Assembly: GCF_010389155.1 (NCBI RefSeq)
Contig: NC_057766.1
Span: 38,263,516-38,327,515 of the forward strand
Origin: Erigeron canadensis
Lineage: Eukaryota > Streptophyta > Magnoliopsida > Asterales > Asteraceae
Direction: 5' to 3'
DNA: 64,000 bases
In this document: positions 13,952-24,973 of the stretch, piece by piece
How positions within the stretch are numbered: the stretch's first letter is position 1
Layout: the number at the start of each line of letters is the position of its first letter
Position numbers and translations under genes: made by a program
Notes under the pieces: model-generated
Database searches by the model: none
The model's input: only the letters and a program-made list of their open reading frames with translations
What the model was told of the DNA's origin: nothing

Positions 13952-14239
13952 GGGTTTAGTATCTGGGGTGTAAATAAGTTTTACATTTTTTCTATTATGT
14001 GAATGTAACTTTTATTTGGTTCATTGTATGTAACTAACTCGCTAAATTGAACGATTAATGTAAAAGTGTATACGTGACACACCATATGAGCTGCCACGTA
14101 GAAGTTTTTGATTGGTCAACGTAAAAATTTTACATTAATCATTCAAATTTGGCAGGTTAGTTACAATGAACCAAATGAAAGTTACATTCACACAATATGA
14201 AAAATGTAAAAGTTACTTACATTTCTTGATACTTAACCC
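13952..14239. mobile_element. fold-back element with 10-bp target duplication
   Basis: About 115 bases at each end are inverted copies (left GGGTTTAGTATC, right GATACTTAACCC), so the element is nearly all TIR. TATAATAATG flanks both sides (13942-13951 and 14240-14249). A 9-11 bp duplication with long arms fits a Mutator-type fold-back MITE. It contains no coding sequence. Confidence 0.8.
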
Positions 14240-14685
14240 TATAATAATGTGCATAAAATAATTATACATTACACATTTATCATAAATTATCGATAACTTT
14301 TAATATAAGGGTTTTGTTAAACATAATTAAATAGTTTTACATTTACTATAAAATTTTAATTTTAACTTTTATTTTTTTAATGACATATCATTATTCACAT
14401 TCCATTCGTAGGAAGAAAATCAATCAGATCGGGTTCTCTATGATGAGTTGTCATTAAATAAAGTCCAAATTTATTTTTGCAAGGTGTCTATCGCAATGAA
14501 TTAGATTTTTTTTTTTATACTAAATTTTTAGGCATAAACTTTATACATACAAATAATCAAATCGTTTCTTTAAACAATCATCTAACTAAACTATGACCTT
14601 AATGTATCGAATGCATTGTTGTTGTCCCAGTACACCAATTCTAATCCCACGAATCACGTACATAAAAGATATTATATTATCTGTT

Positions 14686-14690
<5 letters not shown>

Positions 14691-14725
<35 letters not shown>
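14691..14725. repeat. (TA)n microsatellite
   Basis: An uninterrupted alternating TA run of about 35 bases. Tyr-Ile repeat ORFs across it are an artefact of the repeat. Confidence 0.9.
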
Positions 14726-14728
<3 letters not shown>

Positions 14729-15316
14729 CCTACCCAATATGGTTCCAGTTATACAATACTCCGTACCGATTATACATATGTACATCCTATATTCATGTGT
14801 TAATCACAAATCATTTCTCCAAATATACACATCCTATCCTATTTTATGTACGGATATAATATATATATATATATTTTGTAAACAAAGCATATACATCTTA
14901 TATGTACCCAGTATCAATGGTTGCCCCAATTAATTAATACACCCAACTGGCCAACTCCAGTTACACAAATCACATACTAAAAAAAATCATATCACCGGGA
15001 CAATATATCGATTCTATTTTAGGTACAAATCCTTCCTAATAATAATAATTAATAATACTAAACGATATATTAAGATCACGATATATCTTTAAAGTATGGA
15101 TTAAATTTATAAACATTCTTCATACGAAAATATGTTAATGTATAAAATTAATTTGTTAATTAAGAGGTTAATTGGGGATGGTTAAAATTTTCAACTTGTT
15201 AAAGTCAAAGCTGTAAAAGTGAAAGCTGGAAACTTGGATAACCATGATCTTAGAGAAAAAGTCGGTTCTATTGGGAGAGCCGTATGGTCCTCGATTTCTT
15301 TAATTGCCAGGTTGGA

Positions 15317-15318
<2 letters not shown>
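14726..15318. other. spacer upstream of the MYB gene
   Basis: AT-rich; nothing recognised apart from short AT runs. Confidence 0.5.

Positions 15319-15388
<70 letters not shown>
15319..15388. repeat. (AT)35 microsatellite upstream of MYB gene
   Basis: A perfect 70-base alternating AT tract ending about 375 bases before the MYB start codon. Length polymorphism is likely. An effect on the neighbouring promoter is possible but unproven. Confidence 0.95.
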
Positions 15389-15391
<3 letters not shown>

Positions 15392-15763
15392 ACACAAAAC
15401 CATCCCCCTACAACTCACTATTTTCTCAAACAGAAAACCCTTTGGATAAAATTATTAACAGATCACGGCACAGCAGCTACACTCTTTATTTTTATTTTCG
15501 TATATAATAGTGTATTTTTGTTTGAGTTGCGGTTTCATTAAGGTAACACCTTTTCTGTGGTTAGCTAGAACTTATAATTTTTAAAGAATCATATATAGGC
15601 ATTGTTTAAGACATTGTATTAAACAATATATTCTAGTTTGATTTACTTATTTTCGACATTTTTTTGTAATGTTTTGAAGAATTTTGTAAGACTTTCGATA
15701 TTTTTCAAGTTTTGCTAGTAGCCATATAAGCATTGGATTTTAGGTTGTGACGTAATAAATCTG

Positions 15764-16791
15764 ATGGAAATTCAGTCAAGTATGCAACAATCAACAATCA
15801 ACCCAATGGCGATGAAGTCAACAACATGGTCTTTTGAAGAAGACAAGGTGTTTGAATCAGCATTGTTGAGTTTTGCCGATGGCATGGCTCAAGGGTGGCA
15901 CAAGATAGCCGAGGTTCTTCCTGGAAAGACGGCCGCGGAGGTGAGGGCTCATTACGAGGTCTTGTTGCATGATGTGAATGCAATTGAGTCGGGCCGTGTG
16001 TCATTCAGTTATTCGGATGATGATGATAACAAGTCTGTTTCGAGTTTGGATTCTGACTTGAAAACGAATAAGACTGGGAAAACGGGGAAAGGGTCTAAAC
16101 GTGGAGATAAGGAGAGGAAGAAAGGGACTCCATGGACTAAAGACGAACACAGGTATGTACAGTATATTTTTTGATATATCACTTTTCATTTATGATTTAT
16201 CTCATTATTATAGGTACTTAGTTTGTTTTGCATGTGACATTTTTTGGTCTAGGAAAAATTTTACTCGTATTTTTTATGGAATTTGAGACAAAATATCTAA
16301 ACAAACAAACTTTAAGAATGCACAATATTCTCTTCAATCAATAGATTATTTAACAAATTTTTTTTTACATTAATCATGAATGATATCATATACTGAATGA
16401 GTTATTATTGAAAAATATTCATTATTTCATTGAATAATTGTGAATGGAATATTAATGTGTTGATAGGAATTTCCTGGAGGGACTGAGGAAATATGGAAGA
16501 GGCGATTGGCGTAGCATTGCAAGAAACTGTGTGATCACAAGGACATCAACACAAGTGGCTAGTCATGCTCAGAAGTATTTCATCCGACAGGCTGCCGAGA
16601 GAAAAGAAAGGAAGAGAGCAAGCATTCATGACATCACCACCACCGATACCACCACCATGCCGGTGCAGCCACCACCAATGCCACCACAACCAGCGCACCC
16701 TAATATCTATGGTGGCCAAGGAGGAGGAATAATGGTAGGGCCACAAATGGGTGGGTTTGGATATCAACAGAACTTTGGATACCTTATCTAA
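15764..16791 (+). CDS. DIVARICATA-like MYB transcription factor, 237 aa
   Basis: Two exons, 15764-16152 and 16467-16791, join in frame (AG|G, Arg130) across a 314-bp GT-AG intron. The protein has an N-terminal SANT/MYB-like domain (about residues 20-72, Trp22 and Trp45), an acidic-serine linker, a Lys-rich segment, then a second MYB domain (about 122-170). The second domain carries the SHAQKYF signature at 162-168, the hallmark of the plant I-box/DIVARICATA class. The C-terminal tail is rich in Pro, Thr and Gly. Family members are nuclear DNA-binding proteins that recognise I-box/TATCC-type sites, and some pair with RADIALIS-type small MYBs. The first ATG of the open frame matches the family N-terminus. 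The specific target is unknown. The intron position inside the second MYB domain fits the family. Confidence 0.95.
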
Positions 16792-17763
16792 AGTTTGCTA
16801 CATACAAACCTTACCTTAGCTATGATTGATTCAGAATAGGACTGATTTGCCCTGCATATAACCCATCAGAAATTGTAAAGTTCTATTCTTTTTTATTATT
16901 ATTATTATTCTTTTTTGTATTCATGCATATGACTTATGTTTTGAACAATGGTATTCATCGATAAATATTTGAATTTGGCTTTGGTTTGGTTTTCTACGGA
17001 TTGTGTTTGCCACTTTGAATCTTGCTAGGTCATAATTTTGTATTTTTTAGTTTTGGATTTGTTTGATAGAAACTTATCATCACAGAGTGGTATCATTTCC
17101 TATTTTTAGGTCTTTTGTACATAATCTCCCTAATATATTAAAGTTCCATGAGGAATGACATCATGAAGGCTTAGTTGTCAAGTTTTAAGGCCATTTCGAG
17201 GAGAATTATAGTGTCATTGATGATGCATATGGTGTGTTTTTGATAGTGTAAAGAGTGTGTATATACAATATAGTTATGTCAAACATAAAAAGGGAGGGAA
17301 TTTGAATTCAAATGAGAGATGTGAGTGGGTCACTTTTTTGATAGGCTTTTGTATGTATTATTTGTGTGTCTCTGTGTATAGATATAGACAACTTGTATTT
17401 ATGTGTATGTGTGTAGAGATACCCTTTTAGGGAAAGTGTGGAATAAGGAGATGAAAGGGCTGCTGTATCCTTTCATGATTTTGTAATATATCTATATAAA
17501 TAAAATACACTATGAGAGCTAATAGCTAATAATGTTTGACCAATGCTACAAGCATTCCGTAGAATCTTTGATCTCATTTTGAAAAAAATTCCGTGCTGTC
17601 AAAGACACTTATAGGCTTTCAATAACCATCCCTTTCTTTCTCTTCTCCATATGTATGTCTCTTGGAAATATGAGTTGTAATCACATATAGATGGATACAA
17701 TTATACATTATACACACATCAATCCATATCTATTTTCTCTGTGATATTCAAAGTGTCATTCTC
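16792..17763. other. 3' region of MYB gene and spacer
   Basis: No coding sequence recognised. A TTATTATTATTATT run at about 16893-16908 lies in the likely MYB 3' UTR. Confidence 0.5.
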
Positions 17764-18803
17764 ATGGCAAACAACAAAATTTACTATGTTGATGAGCTAA
17801 ATGCTAAGGCAGATTTCGTGAACATGAAAGTTAAGATCATCCGTAAAGTTAAACAAAGCTGGGCGGGGATTCACATGATCCTGATTGATGAGAAGGTATA
17901 CATGTTATGAACTCTTTATTCCCTAAATTATAATATGAATGATGAAAAGCTCCTCAATTTCGTGAACAAAACCTTTTTTGAGGAGTAAAAAAGTTATGGT
18001 TAATCAGAATTGATTCAAACCCTTTTTTGTCTCCTTTTTTGTCAAACCCTTTTTTTTTTGTTATCAAACCCTTTTTGTAATGCTGGGTTACAACAATATT
18101 CGGTTTATAGAGTTTGGTCATGGATCTCAAAGACCATTTACAGATCTGTTGTTTTGGATTTTTTGTTTTGATGATCTCAGGGAAACTTGATTCAAGCAAC
18201 TGTGAAGAAGGAATTGATTCCAAACTTTGATCAACAACTTAAGGAGGATGTTGTTGCATTGATCAAAAAGTTTGGTTGTGGCGTCTTTGAGGATTCAAAT
18301 CGTGTTGTAAAGGGTGATCTTAAGATGAACTTTTATCGATGTACTGAAGTGTGTCCTGAAGTCTATTTCACTGGCCATCCATATGGCGGATTTAGCTTTC
18401 TTCCTTTTAATGAAGTCACTAAAGCGAAGGCGGATAACAAAGATAAAATTGCAAAAGGCGGTAAGTAATCTGATGTTCAAAGCTTTGTTTATTTCCAGTC
18501 TTGTCATATTGATACAACTCTCATGATTATTTTTAATTTTTGTTTCTGCTTATAAAAGATGTCACTAAGGCAAAGGCGGATAACAAAGATGAAATTGAAA
18601 ATGTTGGTAAGTAATTTGAATCCCATGTCCTCAGCTTTGTTTATTTCCATTTTTGTCATATTGATACAACTCTCATGATTATTGTTCTTTCTACTTATAA
18701 AAGATGTCATTGGAAGTGTATGTTGGTGTGGAAATCTGGACATCTTCCGCTCGTCTAGAGGAAAAGAAACTAAGAGATTCAACTTTGACATGAAAGATTT
18801 GGA
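17764..18803 (+). pseudogene. truncated RPA70-like (OB-fold) gene with duplicated exon
   Basis: Four exons can be read in frame: 17764-17895, 18181-18460, 18559-18606 and 18704-18803. The first two encode an N-terminal OB-fold like that of plant replication protein A 70-kDa-type proteins (motifs VKIIRKVKQSW, GNLIQATVKK, FLPFNEV). The last begins the next domain (DVIGSV, then GKETKRFNFDMKDLE). RPA70 proteins bind single-stranded DNA, but the remaining DNA-binding domains and zinc finger are not found downstream, so only about 185 residues remain. Many plant genomes hold such fragments, often spread with Helitrons. The third exon and its intron are a tandem copy of the end of exon 2. Whether the fragment is transcribed is unknown; the frame itself is open with normal splice sites. 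Confidence 0.7.
18412..18702 (+). repeat. 146-bp tandem duplication containing an exon and splice sites
   Basis: Two adjacent copies (18412-18557 and 18558-18702). Each contains the coding piece VTKAKADNKD, a GTAAGTAAT donor, the same intron body (CTTTGTTTATTTCC, TTGATACAACTCTCATGATT) and an acceptor before GATGTCA. Both donors and acceptors are preserved, so the duplication adds 16 codons without breaking the frame. Confidence 0.85.
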
Positions 18804-20351
18804 GTAAGTTCACCAATACTCAAAGTTGCATATGTATAAGATTAGTTTTTTTTACCATGTTGTGTATGAATATTTTTGTTCAAATACATAATGATTCAAT
18901 CATTGCTTCCGTATTTAATGACATACTATATGCAAAAAATCCGTACATGAGAAAGTTGCATTGGATTCAATGTCAAAAGGTCCGTAAAAGAGTGACAATA
19001 TCTGATTGATTATGTAATAATTGAAATATCAATATAAATGACATACCAATAATTGATAGTGTGCTTCTTTTTATGGAATTCTTGGATCTGATATGAGTCT
19101 AATAATAAATGGATATTCTCAATACAACACATTCTTACTTTGTAGCATGATTTGATTTTAAAACAATACCAGAACTTTGGTAAACATTAGTTCACATTTT
19201 TTTTAGATAACTAATTTTTCATATATATAAAATATAAATTGATTAACATTAATCCATATTTTTTTAGATAAACTAATTTTTCATATATAAAAAATATAAA
19301 TTGGTAAACATAAGTATGTTTTTTTTTTCTCGTAATTTATTAAATAGTTATAAACTTTTTTTGAGTTATCATAAATAATTGATATCTTTTTAATTTGAAA
19401 AAAGTTTTTTTTTTTTAAAGGTGTCTTATTCCTCAAAGTTTGAAAATCACAAAAAAATTATACACAGAACAAATTACAATATGGATTCGGCGTTTCCGCC
19501 TATTAGGCGGGATTTAGATCTAGTGTAATGTATGTTACATACTGAGATGATTTTTTATTATTTTGTTTTCGATTAGTAGTGAGACATATGTGATTGGTAG
19601 TTATTCTTGGGAGGGTTGGTACGCATTCTGGGTCACGGTCAAGGAACAGAACAGTATGTCTAAGAGGAGCTACATTTGTGACAAAGTCGTATCTAAAGCA
19701 AATTAAAAAGGTCCCTATTGACATTAACTTAAGCTAATATAAAACTCAACATAAACACAGAGGGAGAAAAGTCTTTTAGCTTAAGTCACTTGACCAAGCA
19801 AGCAAGCATACATTAAATAACCCAAAGAAAACATGTCATTATCTAATGACTGATATAGGTGAAGATGAAGTTGAAACAGGTCCGGTTGACCCACACTGCC
19901 ACACACACTATTTTACATACTCAAAGGGGGTTCTTTATGCATATTAATAGGGGAGTCTGTCTGGGTGACTTCAATGAGTTCGACCCATTTGACCCTTTCT
20001 CCTTTCAATCAAAGGTTCTAAATGTCATTAATCTATTTGAAGAACAATCCACAATACACTTGCCACTTCGCCTTCTTTCTTGCAAATACATACATGTTTC
20101 AAAGTAAAAGTATACTGTCACAAAAGTCAAATTAAGAAAACTAATTACTCGGTATAAAAACCAAACATTTTCCACCAACATTCAGTGATTGATACATATT
20201 ATTATATATATATATTAAAATGAATTAATTATACGCTAAAACTTCTATCATTAGAGTAGACAATGAAAAGAAAGATCAAGTCTTACCAACACTCCCTCTA
20301 AAAGTCAACACCCTTTGTAAGTAAATAATGTCCAATTGCGCCAAGGTGCCT
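18804..20351. other. spacer without recognised gene
   Basis: Contains two similar TTTTTAGATAACTAATTTTTCATATAT stretches (about 19199 and 19260, period near 60), listed here only as a local duplication. A 73-codon open frame on the minus strand (19503-19724) has no recognised relatives, and a plus-strand frame in the same place is equally anonymous. Confidence 0.5.
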
Positions 20352-20363
20352 TTTATATATATA
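20352..20363 (+). promoter_or_regulatory. TATA box of EF-hand gene
   Basis: TTTATATATATA lies about 60 bases before the start codon at 20414, the spacing expected for a short 5' UTR. Confidence 0.6.
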
Positions 20364-20413
20364 GATATGTGCACCACTACACCTTAACCAAAAAACACAA
20401 AAGGGCATATACA

Positions 20414-22000
20414 ATGGAAGAACTTTCTCAGATAGCCATGGCTTATTACCAAGCTAGCTCATGTGATATACAAAAGTTAGCTGAAGACTTCTTTGGAGCA
20501 ATGGACCATGACGGGGATGGCAAGATAGACCAAAAAGAGTTCTTGGAGTTTATGAGAGACGAAGGCTACGCTCAAATGACAAGTCCATCATTCTTCAAAC
20601 AACTGGACCTCGACGGAAACGGTACCCTTGACTTTTTCGAAGTCATGACACTCTACTACATAGTTAAGAGCGGAAGGCCGTTTTGTGATTGCTGCAAGAA
20701 GTTTATACCTTCTACATATCTATCATGTGTTGGGTGCTTGGAAAATCCAATTGGAGGATCCTTTTACCTTTGCCTCTATTGCTATAGTATGCAGAAATGT
20801 GATCACACTCACAATGATATGTCACGCTTTCTGGACAACTATTCGTTGCTTGAAGCTATGAACAAGTCAAAGCTGAATGAGGTATATTTACCTATATATC
20901 TCTATATATGCAAACTGTCTTAATTATGCAAATTTTCAAATATCATAGTTACTAATAAAAGCCAAACTACTTATTAAATTTTGTTTCTTGTTGACAGCTG
21001 AGATCCCCTGAAACAAGATCCAGACCATTTGGAACAGGCCCGGTTGACAACCCATCTTCGGGTACTTATAACCATACATGGAATCCATCTTCATCAAATA
21101 TTCAAGTTCCATATAGGCCAACTCCTATTCAAAATCATAATTTGTGGAACCCAAGTGCCCCGCCCGCTTCTCATCAAACTGTAGCCCCTGCTGTACATAA
21201 CCATACATGGATTCAAAACTATCATTCCTACCATAATCAACCACCTCATCATTTTCAGTACCCTGCATCTTCTAATGCAATCGTCCCACAACAACGGGTT
21301 AGTTCCTAAACTCCTATTTTATCCAATATCTATATAGGAGTAGTTTCTAGCTCATTTCATTTCACTTTATTATTTATTGAAAAATTGAAATGTAATTTGT
21401 GATTGTTATCTATGTACACTACTCCAAAGCCCAAGGTTTAGTGAAATATGGGATCAACCCATAAATACATGCTAATTGACAATATATCAGATACCCATAA
21501 CTCATCAACCATATCCACGGGTATTTCTTTAACTACGAAGTTATGTGTATCCATTGACTGGGATGCAATTTATAATTTTGTATCAATGCTCATAACCCGC
21601 ACGTTGTCATGCTCGTGGCAAACCCACGGATCTCATTGTCAGCTAAAAAGTTACAATAACTTTTTACATATTTTGACTTATCCAAAGTTTAAGCAAAAGT
21701 TTTAGTTGTAGTTCTATACATATCCTAATTTCAAAAATTGCATACTAATGGCTTCAAAACTTTTAATGATAAACATCCATCTACTAAAACTACAAAATAG
21801 TCAAGATTGTTACTGGAGTTTCAGTTATCAAAATCTGGCCTTCAGTTCATGAGGATATTGATCCGGTTCTCATATTTTCGTTTTCATTGATTTTTTGTCC
21901 TGTGATTTTTTGGCAGCAACAATGGAAGATAGCACTTGGAGCACTGAACACAGCAATCAATATTGGTGCCATAGGTAGTAATTTATGTTCAATCTTATGA
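20414..22000 (+). CDS. EF-hand calcium-binding protein with ZZ-like cysteine cluster, 283 aa
   Basis: Exons 20414-20881, 20998-21297 and 21917-22000 join in phase 0. Two EF-hand loops are complete: residues 31-42 (DHDGDGKIDQKE) and 65-76 (DLDGNGTLDFFE), with Asp, Asp/Asn and Glu at the calcium positions. A Cys/His cluster follows (Cys91, 93, 94, 105, 108, 120, 123, His131/133), resembling a ZZ-type zinc finger. The middle exon encodes a low-complexity tail rich in Pro, His, Asn and Ser. The last exon gives a small hydrophobic end (WKIALGALNTAINIGAIG) like that of other plant EF-hand proteins of this architecture. A calcium-sensing role is likely; partner and process are unknown. The last exon could instead splice at GGTAGT, so the exact C-terminus is less certain. 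Confidence 0.85.
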
Positions 22001-22350
22001 CAAAAATATAGTCCAAAGCATGTTTTATATTCATGTTTCCATATCTCTCTGAGACTCTGAGTGTAATGTACTATTTTTCCTCAATTAACCCATAACTTTA
22101 GTTCAATTCGGGCATCTTTGTATGCATTATGAATTTTATCTTTCCATTTCTGTATGAGTGAATATAATTATTTCCATAAAGCTTATTTAAGTACGTACGA
22201 GTGAGTATTTATTTCATATCGAACACTTATTTGGATGGTATATTGTTCGATGGATATAACAAAAAGTTCAATGTCAACAATCATTTCAAATTTTAGGAAA
22301 CATAAAATCTCATCAAATGTTAGTAAACAATTCAAGATCAATCACAGAGC

Positions 22351-22968
22351 TCAGCCCTTTAGTCCAGACTCGATCCTTTCGATAATGTCTGTACTAGTAT
22401 TGAATGACTCAGCCAGAATTCCTTCAAAAATAGTGCTGTTAAAGACACTATTAGCAATAGACTGTGTCCCTGCACTTGCACTTCCAAAAGCCGAAACTGC
22501 CAAAGCTGATCCAGTACTATTAGAGTTATACTGAAAGTGAACAAGCCCTTTAGGGAAAACAAATATGTCACCAGTTTGAAGACTCTGATTAAAAAGCTTG
22601 TTGGTAGTGTCAACAAACCCGACTTGCAGAGAGCCTTGCAACACAAATAGAAGTTCAGTAGCCCGTGGGTGGATGTGAAGCGGGTTAACAGACCCAGCAG
22701 GGAACTCAAGAATAGCACAAGAAACACTTTGACCAAGAAGACCCGGGAATTCGTTTAGGCTAGCTTTTACCACTGTAAAATTTGCTGGGTAGGTGGCATT
22801 TACAAGTGATCGCATCCCTGTGTATGTGAAGTAGTTTACGTCTGTTGCAGTTGTGTTTGGTGGTAGCACATAGTCAGTCAGGATGTCGGGGTCACTGGAT
22901 ACCACTACTTGAGCCACAGTAAAGAAAACCAATATTGCAATGAATGAAAGCGTTTTAATGGATGCCAT
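22351..22968 (-). CDS. Germin-like protein, GLP9-3 type, 205 aa
   Basis: A single-exon gene with an N-terminal signal peptide (hydrophobic residues about 8-23, cleavage near VVSS-DPD) and one cupin domain. Metal ligands are present: His98 and His100 (HIHPR), Glu105 and His144 (GLVHFQYN). Germin-like proteins are secreted, hexameric, manganese-binding cell-wall proteins; some have superoxide dismutase or other oxidase activity, which sequence alone does not show. The N-terminal cysteine pair of classical germins is absent, as in the GLP9-3 subgroup, whose signature phrases (DPDILTDY, GFVDTTNKLF, GDIFVFPKG) are matched. Several N-glycosylation sequons are present. Length is normal for the family. 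Confidence 0.95.
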   Translation of the reverse strand: MASIKTLSFIAILVFFTVAQVVVSSDPDILTDYVLPPNTTATDVNYFTYTGMRSLVNATYPANFTVVKASLNEFPGLLGQSVSCAILEFPAGSVNPLHIHPRATELLFVLQGSLQVGFVDTTNKLFNQSLQTGDIFVFPKGLVHFQYNSNSTGSALAVSAFGSASAGTQSIANSVFNSTIFEGILAESFNTSTDIIERIESGLKG

Positions 22969-23007
22969 CGCTGGTTATTGAGTTTTAAGAAATTTGTTGA
23001 AGTTGAT

Positions 23008-23017
23008 TTCTATTTAT
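23008..23017 (-). promoter_or_regulatory. TATA-like box of germin-like gene
   Basis: On the minus strand CATAAATAGA lies about 45 bases before the start codon at 22968. The spacing implies a very short 5' UTR. Confidence 0.5.
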
Positions 23018-24176
23018 GGATACTAGAACATAAATATTTCCAATCTGGTGTTCCTAGGAAACGTCGGTTGGGTTTGTTGTTTTGGTAATCAAGAGTTCAG
23101 GGGGGGTGTTTAATGAGCATATACTTGTGTGTTGTTGGATGTTTTATCATTATCTGAGCATACAAAGAAACAACTGTGGTTTCTTGTTCCCTCCTGTTTT
23201 TTTTTTTTTTTTTTTTTTTTTATTGGTTGTCATCGATTGAGTCGTTTAGCTCAATCTTTTTTTGTTATAGTTTCATTGGATGCATATAATATTTTAAAGA
23301 ACTTTTAACAAAGAAAAGCAGCCAATACTATATGACAGCAACGAAACGGACGAGTGGTTACATTGTATTGTCCAGATCTAACACTGCAAATGTACAATAA
23401 TCCTGGTCTTCATTAATTGCTATATCTGGTAATCAATTATGATATTAGCCAGTAAAGTGGGTACAGCAGTATAGTGCCACCGATTTTTAAGGGAGCCAAG
23501 TTTATAAAGACGATTCATTTTACAACTTCAAGTAGAAAAATTTTACGTACCAAATGAAAAACTTTACTTTAACTAGGGCATGAAGAAGTAATGGGCTTTT
23601 AGCCTAAGCGATATGTGTGTCAGATGCATGTGATGGGTATGGGGTGGGATGCATATAAGAAACACTTAATTTGCCCATTAAGATCTGGGAATTCAGCCAT
23701 GCTATTGCTTTAGTGACCTTACAAAGTTGTGGGGATAGGTTTCCCAACCAGAGCTCTCGATCGTTCCAGTGAACTTAAAAAAGTTGCCATCGATCAAGAG
23801 GGCCTGGCCTTGTAAATTTGAAGGCACAATAAAATCAATGAGGACGTCTAATATCTGGATTAATATGCCTTATGCAAAAAAAAATTAAAATACTCGTAAT
23901 ATTGTTTTTCTTGTAATCACATAAGAATGAACGCTAACTTAAAGGAGACTTGGTGAATGAGTGTCTGTATATACATGTGGATATCGTATTTTAATGCAAG
24001 TATACGTACGTATCATCGATTAATAAAAACCAAAAGGAAAATGTTGCCAGTCTGCATAAGAATGCCAAATTATTTAGAACCCTTGTTTTACCTGACAATA
24101 ACACATAGGTCAATTTTGCAGAACACAACAAGGTTAGACATACAGTTGACAATAAAAAGTAATCCATTTTAATTAC
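23018..24176. other. upstream region of germin-like gene, with poly-T
   Basis: No gene recognised. An uninterrupted T25 run lies at 23197-23221. Confidence 0.5.
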
Positions 24177-24179
24177 TTA

Positions 24180-24537
24180 GGCCGGTGCTTATAGCACCTT
24201 CTCCCGAGCGTCCTTGCAAGCCTAAAACGCGGACGGCTATAGGCCGTGATTTTCTTTGCGTGAGCGTCCTTCCACCAATTCTTCCCCAAGAAGTTGCAAG
24301 ACGTCCAAAGTGGGTCCTTTTATCTCTTTTTTGTTTTGTTTTATATATGTGTGTAGGGTATATATAGGTGTATTTGTGTGTGTGAGATAAATTATATTTA
24401 ATTGATGATGTGGTGAAAAAGTTCTGAAGAAGCTGTCCTTATATATATAATGAGTATCCTGAGGGGAGTCCTGGGTTATGTGATGCTGATGTGGCAGGGA
24501 AGAAGCTGGAGGACGGTCCTCCTTATAAGCACAGGCC
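24180..24537. mobile_element. PIF/Harbinger (Tourist-like) MITE, 358 bp
   Basis: The terminal inverted repeats are GGCCGGTGCTTAT at the left and ATAAGCACAGGCC at the right (12 of 13 positions paired). TTA flanks both sides (24177-24179 and 24538-24540), the PIF/Harbinger target duplication. Subterminal inverted similarity includes GCGTCCTT against AGGACGG. A minus-strand ORF of about 100 codons spans most of the element but shows no known domain and is probably incidental. Confidence 0.85.
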
Positions 24538-24973
24538 TTAGCCAACCCGTTTAATCTATCGGAGGTTAAGTTATTTGGATATTATTTAATGGTTTTGATA
24601 TGTACACAAATACGAATCTTTGGTGATCGATCACCACTCATCTTTTGATCAAGTTTATATGTCAATGTTTTCACCACATTCAGGATAACTTAGTTAATTA
24701 CGTACATAATTAATCTCAAAAGAGTCGCGCATGAAATCTGCCACGTGTCAAACTTATATATATGCAATGATGATAAACAAATTGTATTGATCAAATTAAT
24801 TGATTGTCAAGTGTCAACTAGGACTAGCATGAAAACACTCAATTGCAAGAACTGTAAAGATTGCGGAAAATGCCATTATCATGGAACTATATATATATCC
24901 TAGCTAGCTAGCTAGTATGAGCGTCTAGCATATGTTACGATTCCTGCATTCATCCTCACATTTATTCAGCTAG

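Noticed and set aside
14593..15541. Several ORFs with long Tyr-Ile runs
   Set aside because: They are translations of AT microsatellites in all frames and match no protein.
19503..19724. Minus-strand ORF of 73 codons
   Set aside because: No recognised similarity; the opposite strand is equally open.
22235..22534. Plus-strand ORF of 99 codons
   Set aside because: Antisense shadow of the germin-like gene.
24237..24545. 102-codon minus-strand ORF
   Set aside because: It lies almost entirely within the PIF/Harbinger MITE and shows no domain.
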